Shown in pieces: positions 19,493 to 27,479 of a stretch of 64,000 nucleotides of DNA. Source of the stretch: Microvirga aerophila (lineage in GTDB: Bacteria; Pseudomonadota; Alphaproteobacteria; Rhizobiales; Beijerinckiaceae); contig NZ_QOIO01000013.1 of the NCBI RefSeq assembly GCF_003332305.1, positions 57,796-121,795 on the forward strand. Reading direction: 5' to 3'. The first letter of the stretch is position 1. Every line of letters begins with the position of its first letter. The notes under the pieces were generated by a model. The model was not told the DNA's origin. It worked only from the letters and a program-made list of their open reading frames with translations, and ran no database searches. A program made the translations under genes and the position numbers.

Positions 19493-20767
19493 ATGGCCAA
19501 AACTGCCAAGACCGGAACGAAGCCTTTCAGCCTCTTCGAGTGGATGCTCGCCGGGCGTTACTTGCGCACGCGGCGGCGTGAAGGCTTCGTGTCGGTGATC
19601 GCGGGCTTCTCGTTCCTTGGAATCATGCTGGGCGTCGCCACGCTGATCGTGGTGCTCTCCGTCATGAACGGGTTTCGCAAGGAACTGCTCGACAAGATCG
19701 TGGGCATCAACGGCCACATCTTCGTTGCGCCCATCGAGTCTCCGCTGACGGACTACGCCGAGGTGGCGAAACGGATCGCGGCGGCTCCTGGCGTGAAGCG
19801 GGCGATCCCGCTGGTGGAGGGGCAGGCCTTCGGGTCATCGCAGTACAACGGCAGCGGCGTTCTCGTGCGCGGCATTCGCGGCGAGGATCTTCAGCGGATC
19901 GACTACATCGCCAACAATCTGCGCCAGGGAACCCTCGAAGGCTTCGAGAACGGGGAGGGCGTCGCCCTCGGCCGGCGACTGGCGGATTCCCTGTCCCTGC
20001 AGGCCGGCGACACCTTCACGCTGATCACGCCGCGCGGTGCAGCGACGCCCTTCGGAACGGCGCCCCGGGTGAAGGGCTATCCAGTCAAAGCCATCTTCGA
20101 AATTGGCATGTCGGAGTTCGACTCCACCTTCGTGTACATGCCCCTGACGGAGGCGCAGAACTACTTCAACCGTCAGGGCGACGTGCAGCTCATCGAGGTC
20201 TTTCTCGAGAACGCCGACCGGGTCGATGAAGCCCGCGCCGCCATCGAAGCGGCGGTCGGCAGGCCGATCCTTATGACCGACTGGCGTCAGCGCAACCGCA
20301 CCTTCTTCGGGGCGCTGGAGGTGGAGCGGAACGTGATGTTCCTCATCCTCACCCTCATTGTCCTGGTGGCGGCCCTCAACATCATCTCCGGGCTCATCAT
20401 GCTCGTGAAGGACAAGTCGGAAGACATCGCGATCCTGCGCACCATGGGAGCCACCCGGGGCTCAATCATGCGCGTGTTTCTCATCACCGGCGCGTCCATC
20501 GGCATCGTCGGTACGATCGCGGGCTTTGGGCTGGGGTTGCTGCTTGCTCTCAACGTGGAAAGCATCCGCAATTTCATCTCGCACCTGACGAGCACCAATC
20601 TCTTTCCGGCGGAGCTCTATTTCCTCAGCCGCCTCCCGGCCGAGGTCAATCCGACCGAAGTCGGCTCCATTCTGGTCATGGCGATGGTTCTGTCGCTTCT
20701 GGCCACCCTTTACCCATCCTGGCGGGCCGCGAAACTCGATCCGGTCGAGGCGCTGCGCTACGGTTAA
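19493..20767 (+). CDS. lolC: Lipoprotein-releasing ABC transporter permease (LolC/LolE family)
   Basis: This integral membrane subunit, with LolD, extracts outer-membrane lipoproteins from the inner membrane and hands them to LolA. The 424-aa protein has the MacB/FtsX-like layout: one span near residues 33-55, a large periplasmic domain (about 60-275), then three C-terminal spans. The typical cytoplasmic loop KDKSEDIAILRTMGATRGSI is near 305-324, and the end PSWRAAKLDPVEALRYG is diagnostic. Only one permease gene is present beside lolD, as is usual in alphaproteobacteria, where a single hybrid permease may act as a homodimer; LolC versus LolE naming is therefore arbitrary. Confidence 0.94.
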   Translation: MAKTAKTGTKPFSLFEWMLAGRYLRTRRREGFVSVIAGFSFLGIMLGVATLIVVLSVMNGFRKELLDKIVGINGHIFVAPIESPLTDYAEVAKRIAAAPGVKRAIPLVEGQAFGSSQYNGSGVLVRGIRGEDLQRIDYIANNLRQGTLEGFENGEGVALGRRLADSLSLQAGDTFTLITPRGAATPFGTAPRVKGYPVKAIFEIGMSEFDSTFVYMPLTEAQNYFNRQGDVQLIEVFLENADRVDEARAAIEAAVGRPILMTDWRQRNRTFFGALEVERNVMFLILTLIVLVAALNIISGLIMLVKDKSEDIAILRTMGATRGSIMRVFLITGASIGIVGTIAGFGLGLLLALNVESIRNFISHLTSTNLFPAELYFLSRLPAEVNPTEVGSILVMAMVLSLLATLYPSWRAAKLDPVEALRYG

Positions 20768-20770
20768 TCG

Positions 20771-21466
20771 ATGTCATCCGCCAAGCCCCAACCCGCCCTG
20801 TTCCTGTCGAAGGTCGAACGCCGCTACCCGCAAGGGGAGGGCTTTCTCGAGGTGCTGCGCGGGGCCGATCTCGTGATTTGGCCGGGGGAAATCGTTGCGC
20901 TCATTGCACCGTCCGGGACCGGCAAGTCCACGCTGCTGCACGTCGCGGGCCTTCTGGAGAAGCCCGATGGCGGCGAGGTCTATGTGGGCGCGCAACCGAC
21001 ATCCGGCATGGGTGATCACGAGCGCACGCGAATTCGCCGGGAGGAACTCGGCTTCGTCTATCAGTTTCACCACCTGCTGCCGGAATTCTCGGCCCTTGAG
21101 AACGTGGTGATGCCGCAGCTCATCCGAGGATTACCGAAGGCGGAGGCGCAGGACCGCGCGAAACAGCTTCTGACCTTCCTTGGGTTGGGCAAACGACTCA
21201 CCAATCGCCCCGGGGAGCTATCAGGCGGCGAGCAGCAGCGCGTCGCCATCGCCCGCGCCGTGGCCAACGCGCCGCGAGTGCTGCTCGCCGACGAGCCTAC
21301 CGGCAACCTGGATCCCAATACCGCCGACCGGGTGTTTCAAACCCTCGTCGCCATCGTCAGGGCCTCGAAGCTCGCGGCGCTGATTGCGACGCACAACCTC
21401 GATCTCGCGGCTCGCATGGACCGCCGCGTCACGATTCGTGATGGATTGATCGTGCAGCTTCCGTAG
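20771..21466 (+). CDS. lolD: Lipoprotein-releasing ABC transporter ATP-binding protein
   Basis: LolD powers lipoprotein release from the inner membrane together with the permease encoded 3 bp upstream. The 231-aa protein has Walker A GTGKST at residues 49-54 (preceded by APS where GPS is more common), the ABC signature LSGGEQQ at 150-156, Walker B VLLADEP near 170-176 and the H-loop in ATHNLDLA. The [18 protein letters not shown] stretch near 96-113 is typical of the LolD subgroup. Confidence 0.96.
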   Translation: MSSAKPQPALFLSKVERRYPQGEGFLEVLRGADLVIWPGEIVALIAPSGTGKSTLLHVAGLLEKPDGGEVYVGAQPTSGMGDHERTRIRREELGFVYQFHHLLPEFSALENVVMPQLIRGLPKAEAQDRAKQLLTFLGLGKRLTNRPGELSGGEQQRVAIARAVANAPRVLLADEPTGNLDPNTADRVFQTLVAIVRASKLAALIATHNLDLAARMDRRVTIRDGLIVQLP

Positions 21467-21861
21467 AGGCCGATGCCGGGCGACCACCAGGGTCGATTAG
21501 GGCACGGCACGGCGGATTCACTGTCTCACTGCTTCGCGTCGACTCAGAGTGACAACCCCATCATGTTCCTATGCGGCATGACTGGGCTGGTCCAGGTCAT
21601 CTTGTTTTGTAGAGCACAAGCAGATGTGTCTTCCCGGGGCCGCGCAGCGGGACCCGGGATCCAGAACCGTCAACAACTCAGAATACTTTGAGAGGCGTCC
21701 GCCTTTTCCTGTAACGTCCGCGCCTATGGATCGCGGGTTCTCGCTGGTGCTCGCCCAAGATGACGGTGAGGCACTCACCAACACAGCCGCACTCCAATGC
21801 ATTGGGCATTAAGGCTTTGTTGACTCCAAAAGCAGCCCCCCGCAATTTACTGCTTTACACG
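21467..21861. other. Spacer after lolD, with a repeat element
   Basis: The first 395 bp of the 668-bp gap between lolD and dnaE hold no convincing gene. They contain one copy of a dispersed GC-rich repeat (21632-21662). A TTGACT at 21820-21825 with a weak AT-rich hexamer around 21843-21849 could be the promoter of the SOS-type peptide gene downstream. Confidence 0.5.
21632..21662 (+). repeat. Dispersed intergenic repeat, copy A
   Basis: The core TCCCGGGGCCGCGCAGCGGG continues as ACCCGGGATCC. It matches, in opposite orientation and with a few mismatches, the element at 25770-25806, and part of the element at 42117-42146. The ends are themselves inverted (TCCCGGG and CCCGGGA), so the RNA could fold into a hairpin. 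Confidence 0.6.
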
Positions 21862-21876
21862 GAACATACAACGAAC
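21862..21876 (+). promoter_or_regulatory. LexA/SOS box upstream of the 33-aa peptide gene
   Basis: The sequence is GAACATACAACGAAC, an exact GAACN7GAAC direct repeat, the alphaproteobacterial LexA operator type. A third GAAC follows at once (21877-21880). The box is 33 bp before the ATG at 21910. The same motif in the opposite orientation is found at the lexA promoter in this window, which supports the assignment. Confidence 0.72.
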
Positions 21877-21909
21877 GAACATGAACATATCAGAAACACG
21901 GAGAGTTCT

Positions 21910-22011
21910 ATGCTTCGCTCGATCCTCGAAACTGCAGTGGAATTGGTCTCCCTTGGGCTCTTTGGCAGTGCGGTCGCAGTCTGGTCCCTCGTCCTTTCTC
22001 CCATGGTTTAG
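21910..22011 (+). CDS. 33-aa single-span membrane peptide under a probable SOS promoter
   Basis: The frame encodes a 33-residue peptide, MLRSILETAVELVSLGLFGS followed by AVAVWSLVLSPMV. It has a short charged N-terminus (Arg3, Glu7, Glu11) and one hydrophobic helix from about residue 12 to 31. A good ribosome-binding site, CGGAGAG at 21899-21905, stands 4 nt before the ATG (6 nt from GGAG). The SOS box 33 bp upstream suggests LexA control. Caulobacter SidA is a 29-aa SOS-induced inner-membrane peptide that inhibits division through FtsW; the size, topology and control here are similar, but sequence homology is not shown. Standard annotation would skip this gene because of its size. Its role is inference; the coding call rests on ribosome-binding site, hydrophobic pattern and operator. 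Confidence 0.65.
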   Translation: MLRSILETAVELVSLGLFGSAVAVWSLVLSPMV

Positions 22012-22134
22012 GGATTCGGCTATCCACAGGAAGATTCCATCTGCTAGGGAGGCGGAAGAAACTTTAAGGCCGGTTTGAGACTCTGCACCGAGAAGGGACT
22101 CAGGCATCCTGTGTCCGGTTCAGAGTAGGCTTTC

Positions 22135-25100
22135 ATGTCCCGCGTTCTTCACGATATCGGTTTCGTCCACCTGCACGTGCATTCCTCGTATTCGCTGCTC
22201 GAGGGAGCACTGAAAGTTGCGCAGCTGGCGAAGCTGGCGGCGGCCGACAAGCAGCCGGCGCTTGCCCTGACCGACACCAACAACCTATTCGGCGCGCTGG
22301 AATTTTCTGAAAAGCTGGCGGGATCCGGCATCCAGCCCATCGCGGGAGTCCAGCTCTCCGTCTGCTTCGAGGAGCCGGACCCTTCGGCCCGGCTCGCTCC
22401 GCAGCCCTCCAACGTCGTACTGCTGGCGCAAACGGAAGAGGGCTATCGCAACCTCATGCGTCTCGTGAGCCACGCCTATTTCGGCGTGCCCTTGGGCGAG
22501 TCGCCACGCATTGCCGCACCGGATCTCGCGAAGCACTGCGAGGGGCTGATCGCGCTGACCGGCGGCTTCACCGGTCCGCTGGACTGCGCGCTGCGCGACG
22601 GCCGCCAGGAACTGGCGCAAGCGCGCCTCGACATTCTCAAGCGCGCGTTCGGGCATCAGCTCTATGTGGAAATCCAGCGCCACGGGCTCGATTCGGAGCG
22701 GATGGTCGAGGGCGAACTGATCGCCCTGGCCGATCGCAACGGCCTGCCGATCGTCGCCGCCAACGAGCCGTTCTTCTCGTCGCCGGGCGACTACGAGGCG
22801 CATGATGCGCTGCTCGCCATCGCCGAGGGGCGTATTGTCTCGGACGACAACCGCCGCCGCGTCTCGCCGCAGCACAACTTCAAGACCCGCCAGCAGATGA
22901 TGGAGCTATTCGCGGATCTTCCCGACGCCCTTCAGGCGAGCGTCGAGATCGCCATGCGCTGCGCCACCCGAGTGCGGACCCAAAAGCCGATCCTGCCGGA
23001 TTTCGGCGTTGGCTCGGACGCCGTTGCTCTCGACGAAGGCGAGGAGCTGCAACGTCAGGCGGAGGAGGGGCTTGCCAGGCGTCTCGCGGCGCACGGCACC
23101 GCGCCCGGCCTCACGGAGCAGGATTATCGCGACCGGCTTGCCTACGAGATCGGAATCATCCGGAACATGAAGTTTCCGGGCTACTTCCTCATCGTGGCGG
23201 ACTTCATCAAATGGGCGAAGGACCACAACATCCCGGTTGGCCCGGGCCGCGGCTCGGGCGCGGGTTCGCTCGTGGCTTATGCACTCACCATTACCGATCT
23301 CGATCCGATCCGGTTCGGTCTCCTCTTCGAACGCTTCCTGAACCCGGAACGCGTGTCCATGCCCGACTTCGACATCGACTTTTGCGTCGAAGGTCGTGAG
23401 CGAGTGATCGAATACGTGCAGCAGCGCTATGGCGAGGAGCAGGTCGCGCAGATCATCACCTTCGGTACCCTTCTCGCCCGCGGCGTCATGCGCGACGTCG
23501 GCCGCGTTCTGGAGATGCCCTACGGGCAGGTCGACAAGCTGACCAAGCTGGTGCCGCAGAACCCGGCGAATCCGGTGACGCTCGCCCAGGCGATCGAGGG
23601 CGAGCCGAAGCTCCAGGCAGCTATCGACGAAGAGCCCGTCGTCAAGCGCATGCTGGACATCGCCCAGAAGCTGGAGGGGCTTCACCGCCATGCTTCGACC
23701 CACGCGGCTGGCGTGGTGATCGGCGACCGTCCCCTGCAAGAGCTGGTGCCGCTCTACCGAGACCCGAAAACCGGCATGCGGGTGACCCAGTTCAACATGA
23801 AATGGGTCGAGCAGGCGGGGCTCGTGAAGTTCGACTTCCTGGGCCTGAAAACCCTCACGGTCCTGCGCACGGCGGTGGACCTCATCCGCCGCACGGGGGT
23901 GGAGGTCGATCTCTCGGCGCTGCCACTGGACGACCGCAAATCCTACGAAATGCTGTGCAGGGGCGAGACGGTCGGCGTGTTTCAGGTGGAATCCGCCGGC
24001 ATGCGCAAGGCGCTTGTCGAGATGGAGACCGACCGTTTCGAGGACATCATCGCGCTTGTGGCCCTTTATCGTCCGGGCCCGATGGCCAACATACCGGTCT
24101 ATTGCGCCCGCAAGCTCGGTAAGGACGAGCACAACAAGAAGGACTGGTATCCCCACGACAAGCTTGAGCCGATCCTGAAGGAAACCTTCGGGATCATCGT
24201 GTACCAGGAGCAGGTGATGGAGGTGGCGAAGGTCCTCTCCGGCTACTCGCTCGGCGACGCCGACCTTCTCCGCCGCGCCATGGGCAAGAAGATCAAGGCC
24301 GAGATGGACGCGCAGCGTGAGCGCTTCGTCTCGGGCGCGGTGGCGGGCGGGATCAACAAGGCAAAGGCGAACGAGATTTTCGACCTGCTAGCCAAATTCG
24401 CCGATTACGGCTTCAACAAGAGCCATGCAGCGGCCTACGCCCTCGTGGCGTTCCAGACTGCCTATCTCAAGGCCAATTATCCGGTCGAGTTCCTGGCCGC
24501 GTCCATGACGCTCGACCTCGACAACACCGACAAACTCTCGGAATTTCGCCGCGAGACGCAGCGTCTCGGCTTCAAGGTGATCCCGCCTTCGATCAACCGC
24601 TCCGGCGTGGTGTTCGATGTGGAATACGACGAGGGGGACAAGGGCCAGATCCTCTATGCGCTCGCGGCCGTGAAGGGCGTCGGCCGGCAGGCCATCGAGG
24701 CTTTGATCGAGGCGAGGGGCGACAAACCCTTCAAGAATCTCGCCGACTTTGCCCGCCGGATCAATCCGCGCATGCTCAACAAGCGTACGCTCGAAAACCT
24801 CATTGCGGCGGGAGCCTTCGACGAGCTTGAGCCGGACCGCGCGAAGGCCTGCGCATCCATCGACGCCATGATGAGTCTCGCCCAGCAATCCCACGAGGCG
24901 GCCAATGGCGGCATGATCGACATGTTTGGCGGCGTTGCCTCAGCGGATGTTCAGCTGCGCATTCCGCCCTACGAGCCCTGGCCCGCCGCCGTGCGCCTGC
25001 AAAGGGAATACGATGCGGTCGGCTTCTTCCTGTCAGGCCATCCGCTTGATGAATACGGCGACCTCCTGAAAAAGCTCAGGCTCCAGACCTGGGTCGAATT

Positions 25101-25605
25101 CTGCCGCTCCGTGAAGGCTGGCAACTCGGTGGGACGCGTCGCCGCGACCATCCTCGACCGGCAGGAGCGCCGCACCAAGACCGGCAACAAGATGGGCATC
25201 CTCACCCTGTCCGATCAGACCGGGCAGTTCGAGGCCATCATCTTCTCGGAAGGCTTGCAACGCCTTCGAGACATCCTTGAGCCCGGCACTGCTGTCGTTC
25301 TGATGCTGCAGGCAGGCCTCGAAGGCGAGGAGGTGAGGGCGCGCATCGGCATGGCCGAGCCCTTGGAGGAGGCGGTTGCCAAGCACCAGAAGGGCATGCG
25401 CATCTTCCTGCGTGACGAGCGCCCCATCGGTAGCGTCTTCGAGCGCCTGAAGGCTAGGGGCGAGGGCGAGGTGTCGCTCGTGCTCATTCTCGACGACGGC
25501 GACCGGGAGGTGGAGGTGAGGCTCCCCGGCAAATACATGGCCACGCCGCAGATCGCAGGTGCGCTACGCGCCGTGCCGGGCGTGGTGGACGTTCATATGA
25601 ATTGA
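22135..25605 (+). CDS. dnaE: DNA polymerase III subunit alpha
   Basis: DnaE is the replicative polymerase catalytic subunit. The 1156-aa protein starts with a PHP domain (FVHLHVHSSYSLLEGA, residues 10-25). The catalytic aspartates are visible as D411 and D413 in PDFDIDF and D567 in KFDFLGLKTL, with the nucleotide-binding GPGRGSGAGSLVAY upstream. Helix-hairpin-helix and OB-fold domains follow (TKTGNKMGILTLSDQTGQFE). The length and the retained metal-type PHP histidines identify the replicative DnaE1 and not the error-prone DnaE2. Its start, ATG 22135, has no strong ribosome-binding site. Confidence 0.97.
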   Translation: MSRVLHDIGFVHLHVHSSYSLLEGALKVAQLAKLAAADKQPALALTDTNNLFGALEFSEKLAGSGIQPIAGVQLSVCFEEPDPSARLAPQPSNVVLLAQTEEGYRNLMRLVSHAYFGVPLGESPRIAAPDLAKHCEGLIALTGGFTGPLDCALRDGRQELAQARLDILKRAFGHQLYVEIQRHGLDSERMVEGELIALADRNGLPIVAANEPFFSSPGDYEAHDALLAIAEGRIVSDDNRRRVSPQHNFKTRQQMMELFADLPDALQASVEIAMRCATRVRTQKPILPDFGVGSDAVALDEGEELQRQAEEGLARRLAAHGTAPGLTEQDYRDRLAYEIGIIRNMKFPGYFLIVADFIKWAKDHNIPVGPGRGSGAGSLVAYALTITDLDPIRFGLLFERFLNPERVSMPDFDIDFCVEGRERVIEYVQQRYGEEQVAQIITFGTLLARGVMRDVGRVLEMPYGQVDKLTKLVPQNPANPVTLAQAIEGEPKLQAAIDEEPVVKRMLDIAQKLEGLHRHASTHAAGVVIGDRPLQELVPLYRDPKTGMRVTQFNMKWVEQAGLVKFDFLGLKTLTVLRTAVDLIRRTGVEVDLSALPLDDRKSYEMLCRGETVGVFQVESAGMRKALVEMETDRFEDIIALVALYRPGPMANIPVYCARKLGKDEHNKKDWYPHDKLEPILKETFGIIVYQEQVMEVAKVLSGYSLGDADLLRRAMGKKIKAEMDAQRERFVSGAVAGGINKAKANEIFDLLAKFADYGFNKSHAAAYALVAFQTAYLKANYPVEFLAASMTLDLDNTDKLSEFRRETQRLGFKVIPPSINRSGVVFDVEYDEGDKGQILYALAAVKGVGRQAIEALIEARGDKPFKNLADFARRINPRMLNKRTLENLIAAGAFDELEPDRAKACASIDAMMSLAQQSHEAANGGMIDMFGGVASADVQLRIPPYEPWPAAVRLQREYDAVGFFLSGHPLDEYGDLLKKLRLQTWVEFCRSVKAGNSVGRVAATILDRQERRTKTGNKMGILTLSDQTGQFEAIIFSEGLQRLRDILEPGTAVVLMLQAGLEGEEVRARIGMAEPLEEAVAKHQKGMRIFLRDERPIGSVFERLKARGEGEVSLVLILDDGDREVEVRLPGKYMATPQIAGALRAVPGVVDVHMN

Positions 25606-25707
25606 CTCGGTGGAGCCACCCACGCCTTTGAACCGCAGCGCTGACGAGACGTGAAATTCCGGAGCAAGTCTGCGGCTGATGCGGAGAGCGTCTGAGAGGC
25701 ATGTGCC

Positions 25708-25736
25708 ATCCCGGACGGCGTTAGCCGATCCGGGAT
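25708..25736. repeat. Inverted repeat downstream of dnaE
   Basis: ATCCCGGACGGC (25708-25719), loop GTTA, GCCGATCCGGGAT (25724-25736) form a near-perfect hairpin with one bulged base. There is no T-run. It may act as a weak terminator or belong to the repeat element directly to its right. Confidence 0.5.
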
Positions 25737-25769
25737 CGTATGCAGGATAAGGCGCCATTCTCATCAGGC

Positions 25770-25806
25770 GATCCCAGGTTCCGCTACGCGGCCCCGGGAT
25801 GACAGT
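25770..25806 (-). repeat. Dispersed intergenic repeat, copy B
   Basis: Read on the minus strand this is CTGTCATCCCGGGGCCGCGT followed by AGCGGAACCTGGGATC, closely matching the element at 21632-21662 and, in its CTGTCAT part, the one at 42117-42146. It sits in the 244-bp gap between the convergent dnaE and binding-protein genes, where no gene is seen. Confidence 0.6.
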
Positions 25807-25849
25807 GGAGCGGGAGACCGCCATATCTCACGGCGGCCCCCACGTTTCC

Positions 25850-27079
25850 TCAATTCGTTCCCGTTTTCACCAACGGGCATCCACCTTCTGCGAGGGGCCG
25901 GAAGGCTTGGTCGCCCGGGATGGTGCGGACGAGCTTCAGGTAATCCCAGGGCTCGCGGGACTCTGACGGCTTCTTCACTTCGAAGACGTAGAGGTCGTGG
26001 ACCATGCGGCCGTCCTCGCGGACGCGGCCGTTCTTGGCGAAGAAGTCGTTGACCGGGAGCTCCTTCATCTTCTTGGCGACAGCCTGCGCCTCATCCGTGC
26101 CGGCGGCCTCGATGGCCTTCAGGTAGTGCACGATAGACGAATAGACGCCGGCTTGTCCCATGGTCGGCATGGCCTTATGGCGCTCGTAGAAACGCTTCGA
26201 CCAAGCGCGCGTCTCGTCATTGAGATCCCAGTAGAACGCCTGGGTCATCAGGAGCCCTTGAGCCTGCTCCAGGCCGATCGCGTGAATGTCGGTGATGTGG
26301 AGATAAAGCCCCGCGAGCTGAACGCCTGTTTGTGTAATCCCGAATTCGTGCGCCTGCTTGATTGCATTGACCGTATCGGCCCCGGAATTGGCGATGCCGA
26401 TGATCTTTGCGCCCGAGCTCTGCGCCTGGAGCAGGAAGGACGAGAAGTCGTGGTTGCCTTGCGGATGCCTCACGCCGCCTGCAACCTTGCCGCCCGCCTT
26501 GACGACGGCATCGGCCGTGTCGCGTTCGAGGGCATGTCCGAACGCGTAATCCGCCGTCAGGAAGTACCACGGCCCACGGCTTGCCAGAGGCTGGCCGGTT
26601 CCCACGGCCAGGCCGTAGGTGTCGTAGGTCCAGTGGATGCCGACAGGGGAGCAGAACTTGCCTGTAAAGTCCGACGAGCCACCCGTGGAAGCGATCACGA
26701 GTCGGTTCTTCTGACGCCCGATCTCCTGGACCGCCAGCATCACCGACGAGGTCGGGAGGTCGACGATCGTGTCCACCTTCTCCTGGTCGATCCAGCGACC
26801 AACAACGCCCGCTCCCACATCCGGCTTGTTCTGGTGGTCTCCGGCAACGATCTCGATGGGCTTCCCGAGCACCTTGCCTCCAAAGTCCTCGACCGCCATC
26901 CGGGCCGCAATGGTCGAGCCTGAGCCGGCCATGTCCGCATAGATGCCGGATTGATCGTTCAACACACCAATCTTGACAAGGTCATCGGAAACTCCGTCTG
27001 CGGCGATTGCCGGCATGTGTATCCCCACGGCCAATGCGCAGATTGCCAAGGCCGGAACGGTGCGGCGTGATTGGAGCAT
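25850..27079 (-). CDS. ABC transporter substrate-binding protein (branched-chain amino-acid type)
   Basis: A periplasmic type I binding protein of the LivK/Peripla_BP_6 family, 409 aa. A signal peptide is clear (residues 1-26, RRTVPALAICALAVGIHMPAIA, cut before ADG). The mature part opens with VKIGVLNDQSGIYADMAGSG and continues with AVEDFGGKVLGKPIEIVAGD, both family hallmarks. No permease or ATPase gene is adjacent, so the transporter must be encoded elsewhere or the protein serves another role, for example as a receptor subunit. Related orphan proteins are abundant in Rhizobiales. The ligand cannot be told from the sequence. A palindrome lies 73 bp upstream of the start. Confidence 0.88.
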   Translation of the reverse strand: MLQSRRTVPALAICALAVGIHMPAIAADGVSDDLVKIGVLNDQSGIYADMAGSGSTIAARMAVEDFGGKVLGKPIEIVAGDHQNKPDVGAGVVGRWIDQEKVDTIVDLPTSSVMLAVQEIGRQKNRLVIASTGGSSDFTGKFCSPVGIHWTYDTYGLAVGTGQPLASRGPWYFLTADYAFGHALERDTADAVVKAGGKVAGGVRHPQGNHDFSSFLLQAQSSGAKIIGIANSGADTVNAIKQAHEFGITQTGVQLAGLYLHITDIHAIGLEQAQGLLMTQAFYWDLNDETRAWSKRFYERHKAMPTMGQAGVYSSIVHYLKAIEAAGTDEAQAVAKKMKELPVNDFFAKNGRVREDGRMVHDLYVFEVKKPSESREPWDYLKLVRTIPGDQAFRPLAEGGCPLVKTGTN

Positions 27080-27151
27080 TGGCTTCTTTCCTTATGCAGG
27101 TTGAGTTGCAGGAGGGAAAAAGCGATAGGTTCCGTACTTGTCAACGGAAAA

Positions 27152-27167
27152 GTTCGTTATTACGAAC
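27152..27167. promoter_or_regulatory. Operator-like inverted repeat upstream of the binding-protein gene
   Basis: GTTCGT, spacer TATT, ACGAAC form a perfect 6-bp inverted repeat in an AT-rich stretch, 73 bp upstream of the minus-strand binding-protein start. It has the shape of a dimeric regulator site. It is not an alphaproteobacterial LexA box, which is a direct repeat. The regulator is unknown. Confidence 0.45.
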
Positions 27168-27347
27168 AAAATGATCTTTTATACAGTGCGCCGCATCCTA
27201 ATGCGGGCCTTGATCCTTCCTTGGCAGGGCTGCCGCTTTTCATCCTGCATCTTGCCTCCGCAAAGGAGGTTCGCCCTAAAGAACACGACGAGCTGCAGGC
27301 TAAAAGCCTCTGCGCACCGCGCGACAGGTCCTTAGATGACATCAAAC

Positions 27348-27376
27348 TTGCGTTTAGGCTGAATAACCCCTATATG
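27348..27376 (+). promoter_or_regulatory. Probable rpsB promoter
   Basis: TTGCGT (27348-27353), a 17-bp spacer and TATATG (27371-27376) resemble a sigma-70 type promoter. A start of transcription near 27383 would give a leader of about 97 nt that coincides with the beginning of the folded region before rpsB. The remainder of the 400-bp gap (27080-27347) holds no gene that I can support. Confidence 0.5.
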
Positions 27377-27390
27377 CGCGCCATCCCACA

Positions 27391-27457
27391 CGCGGAGCCT
27401 GTCCTCATATCCATGAGGCAACCCCGGTGGCCGGCAGGGCCGGTCCACTGCTCCGCG
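27391..27457 (+). ncRNA. Structured 5' leader of rpsB (three-way junction)
   Basis: Three stems nest cleanly: a closing stem CGCGGAGC (27391-27398) with GCTCCGCG (27450-27457), all 8 pairs perfect; an arm CCTCAT/ATGAGG (27403-27418) with loop ATCC; and an arm GTGGCCGGC/GCCGGTCCAC (27427-27448) with one bulged T and loop AGG. The rpsB ribosome-binding site GGAG (27469-27472) is just outside the closing stem. Ribosomal protein S2 is known to regulate its own operon through a leader in gammaproteobacteria; whether this alphaproteobacterial leader is an S2 target is inference. No computed fold energy is available. Confidence 0.55.
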
Positions 27458-27479
27458 GAGGCTTAACCGGAGAAACACT

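Noticed and set aside
21881..22078. 65-codon plus-strand frame overlapping the 33-aa SOS peptide in another frame
   Set aside because: No ribosome-binding site, and its start codon lies within the operator region; the overlapping 33-codon frame has a better ribosome-binding site and a coherent membrane helix.
27152..27167. Reading the GTTCGT/ACGAAC palindrome as a third SOS box
   Set aside because: Alphaproteobacterial LexA sites are direct repeats with 7-nt spacing (GTTCN7GTTC); this is an inverted repeat with 4-nt spacing.
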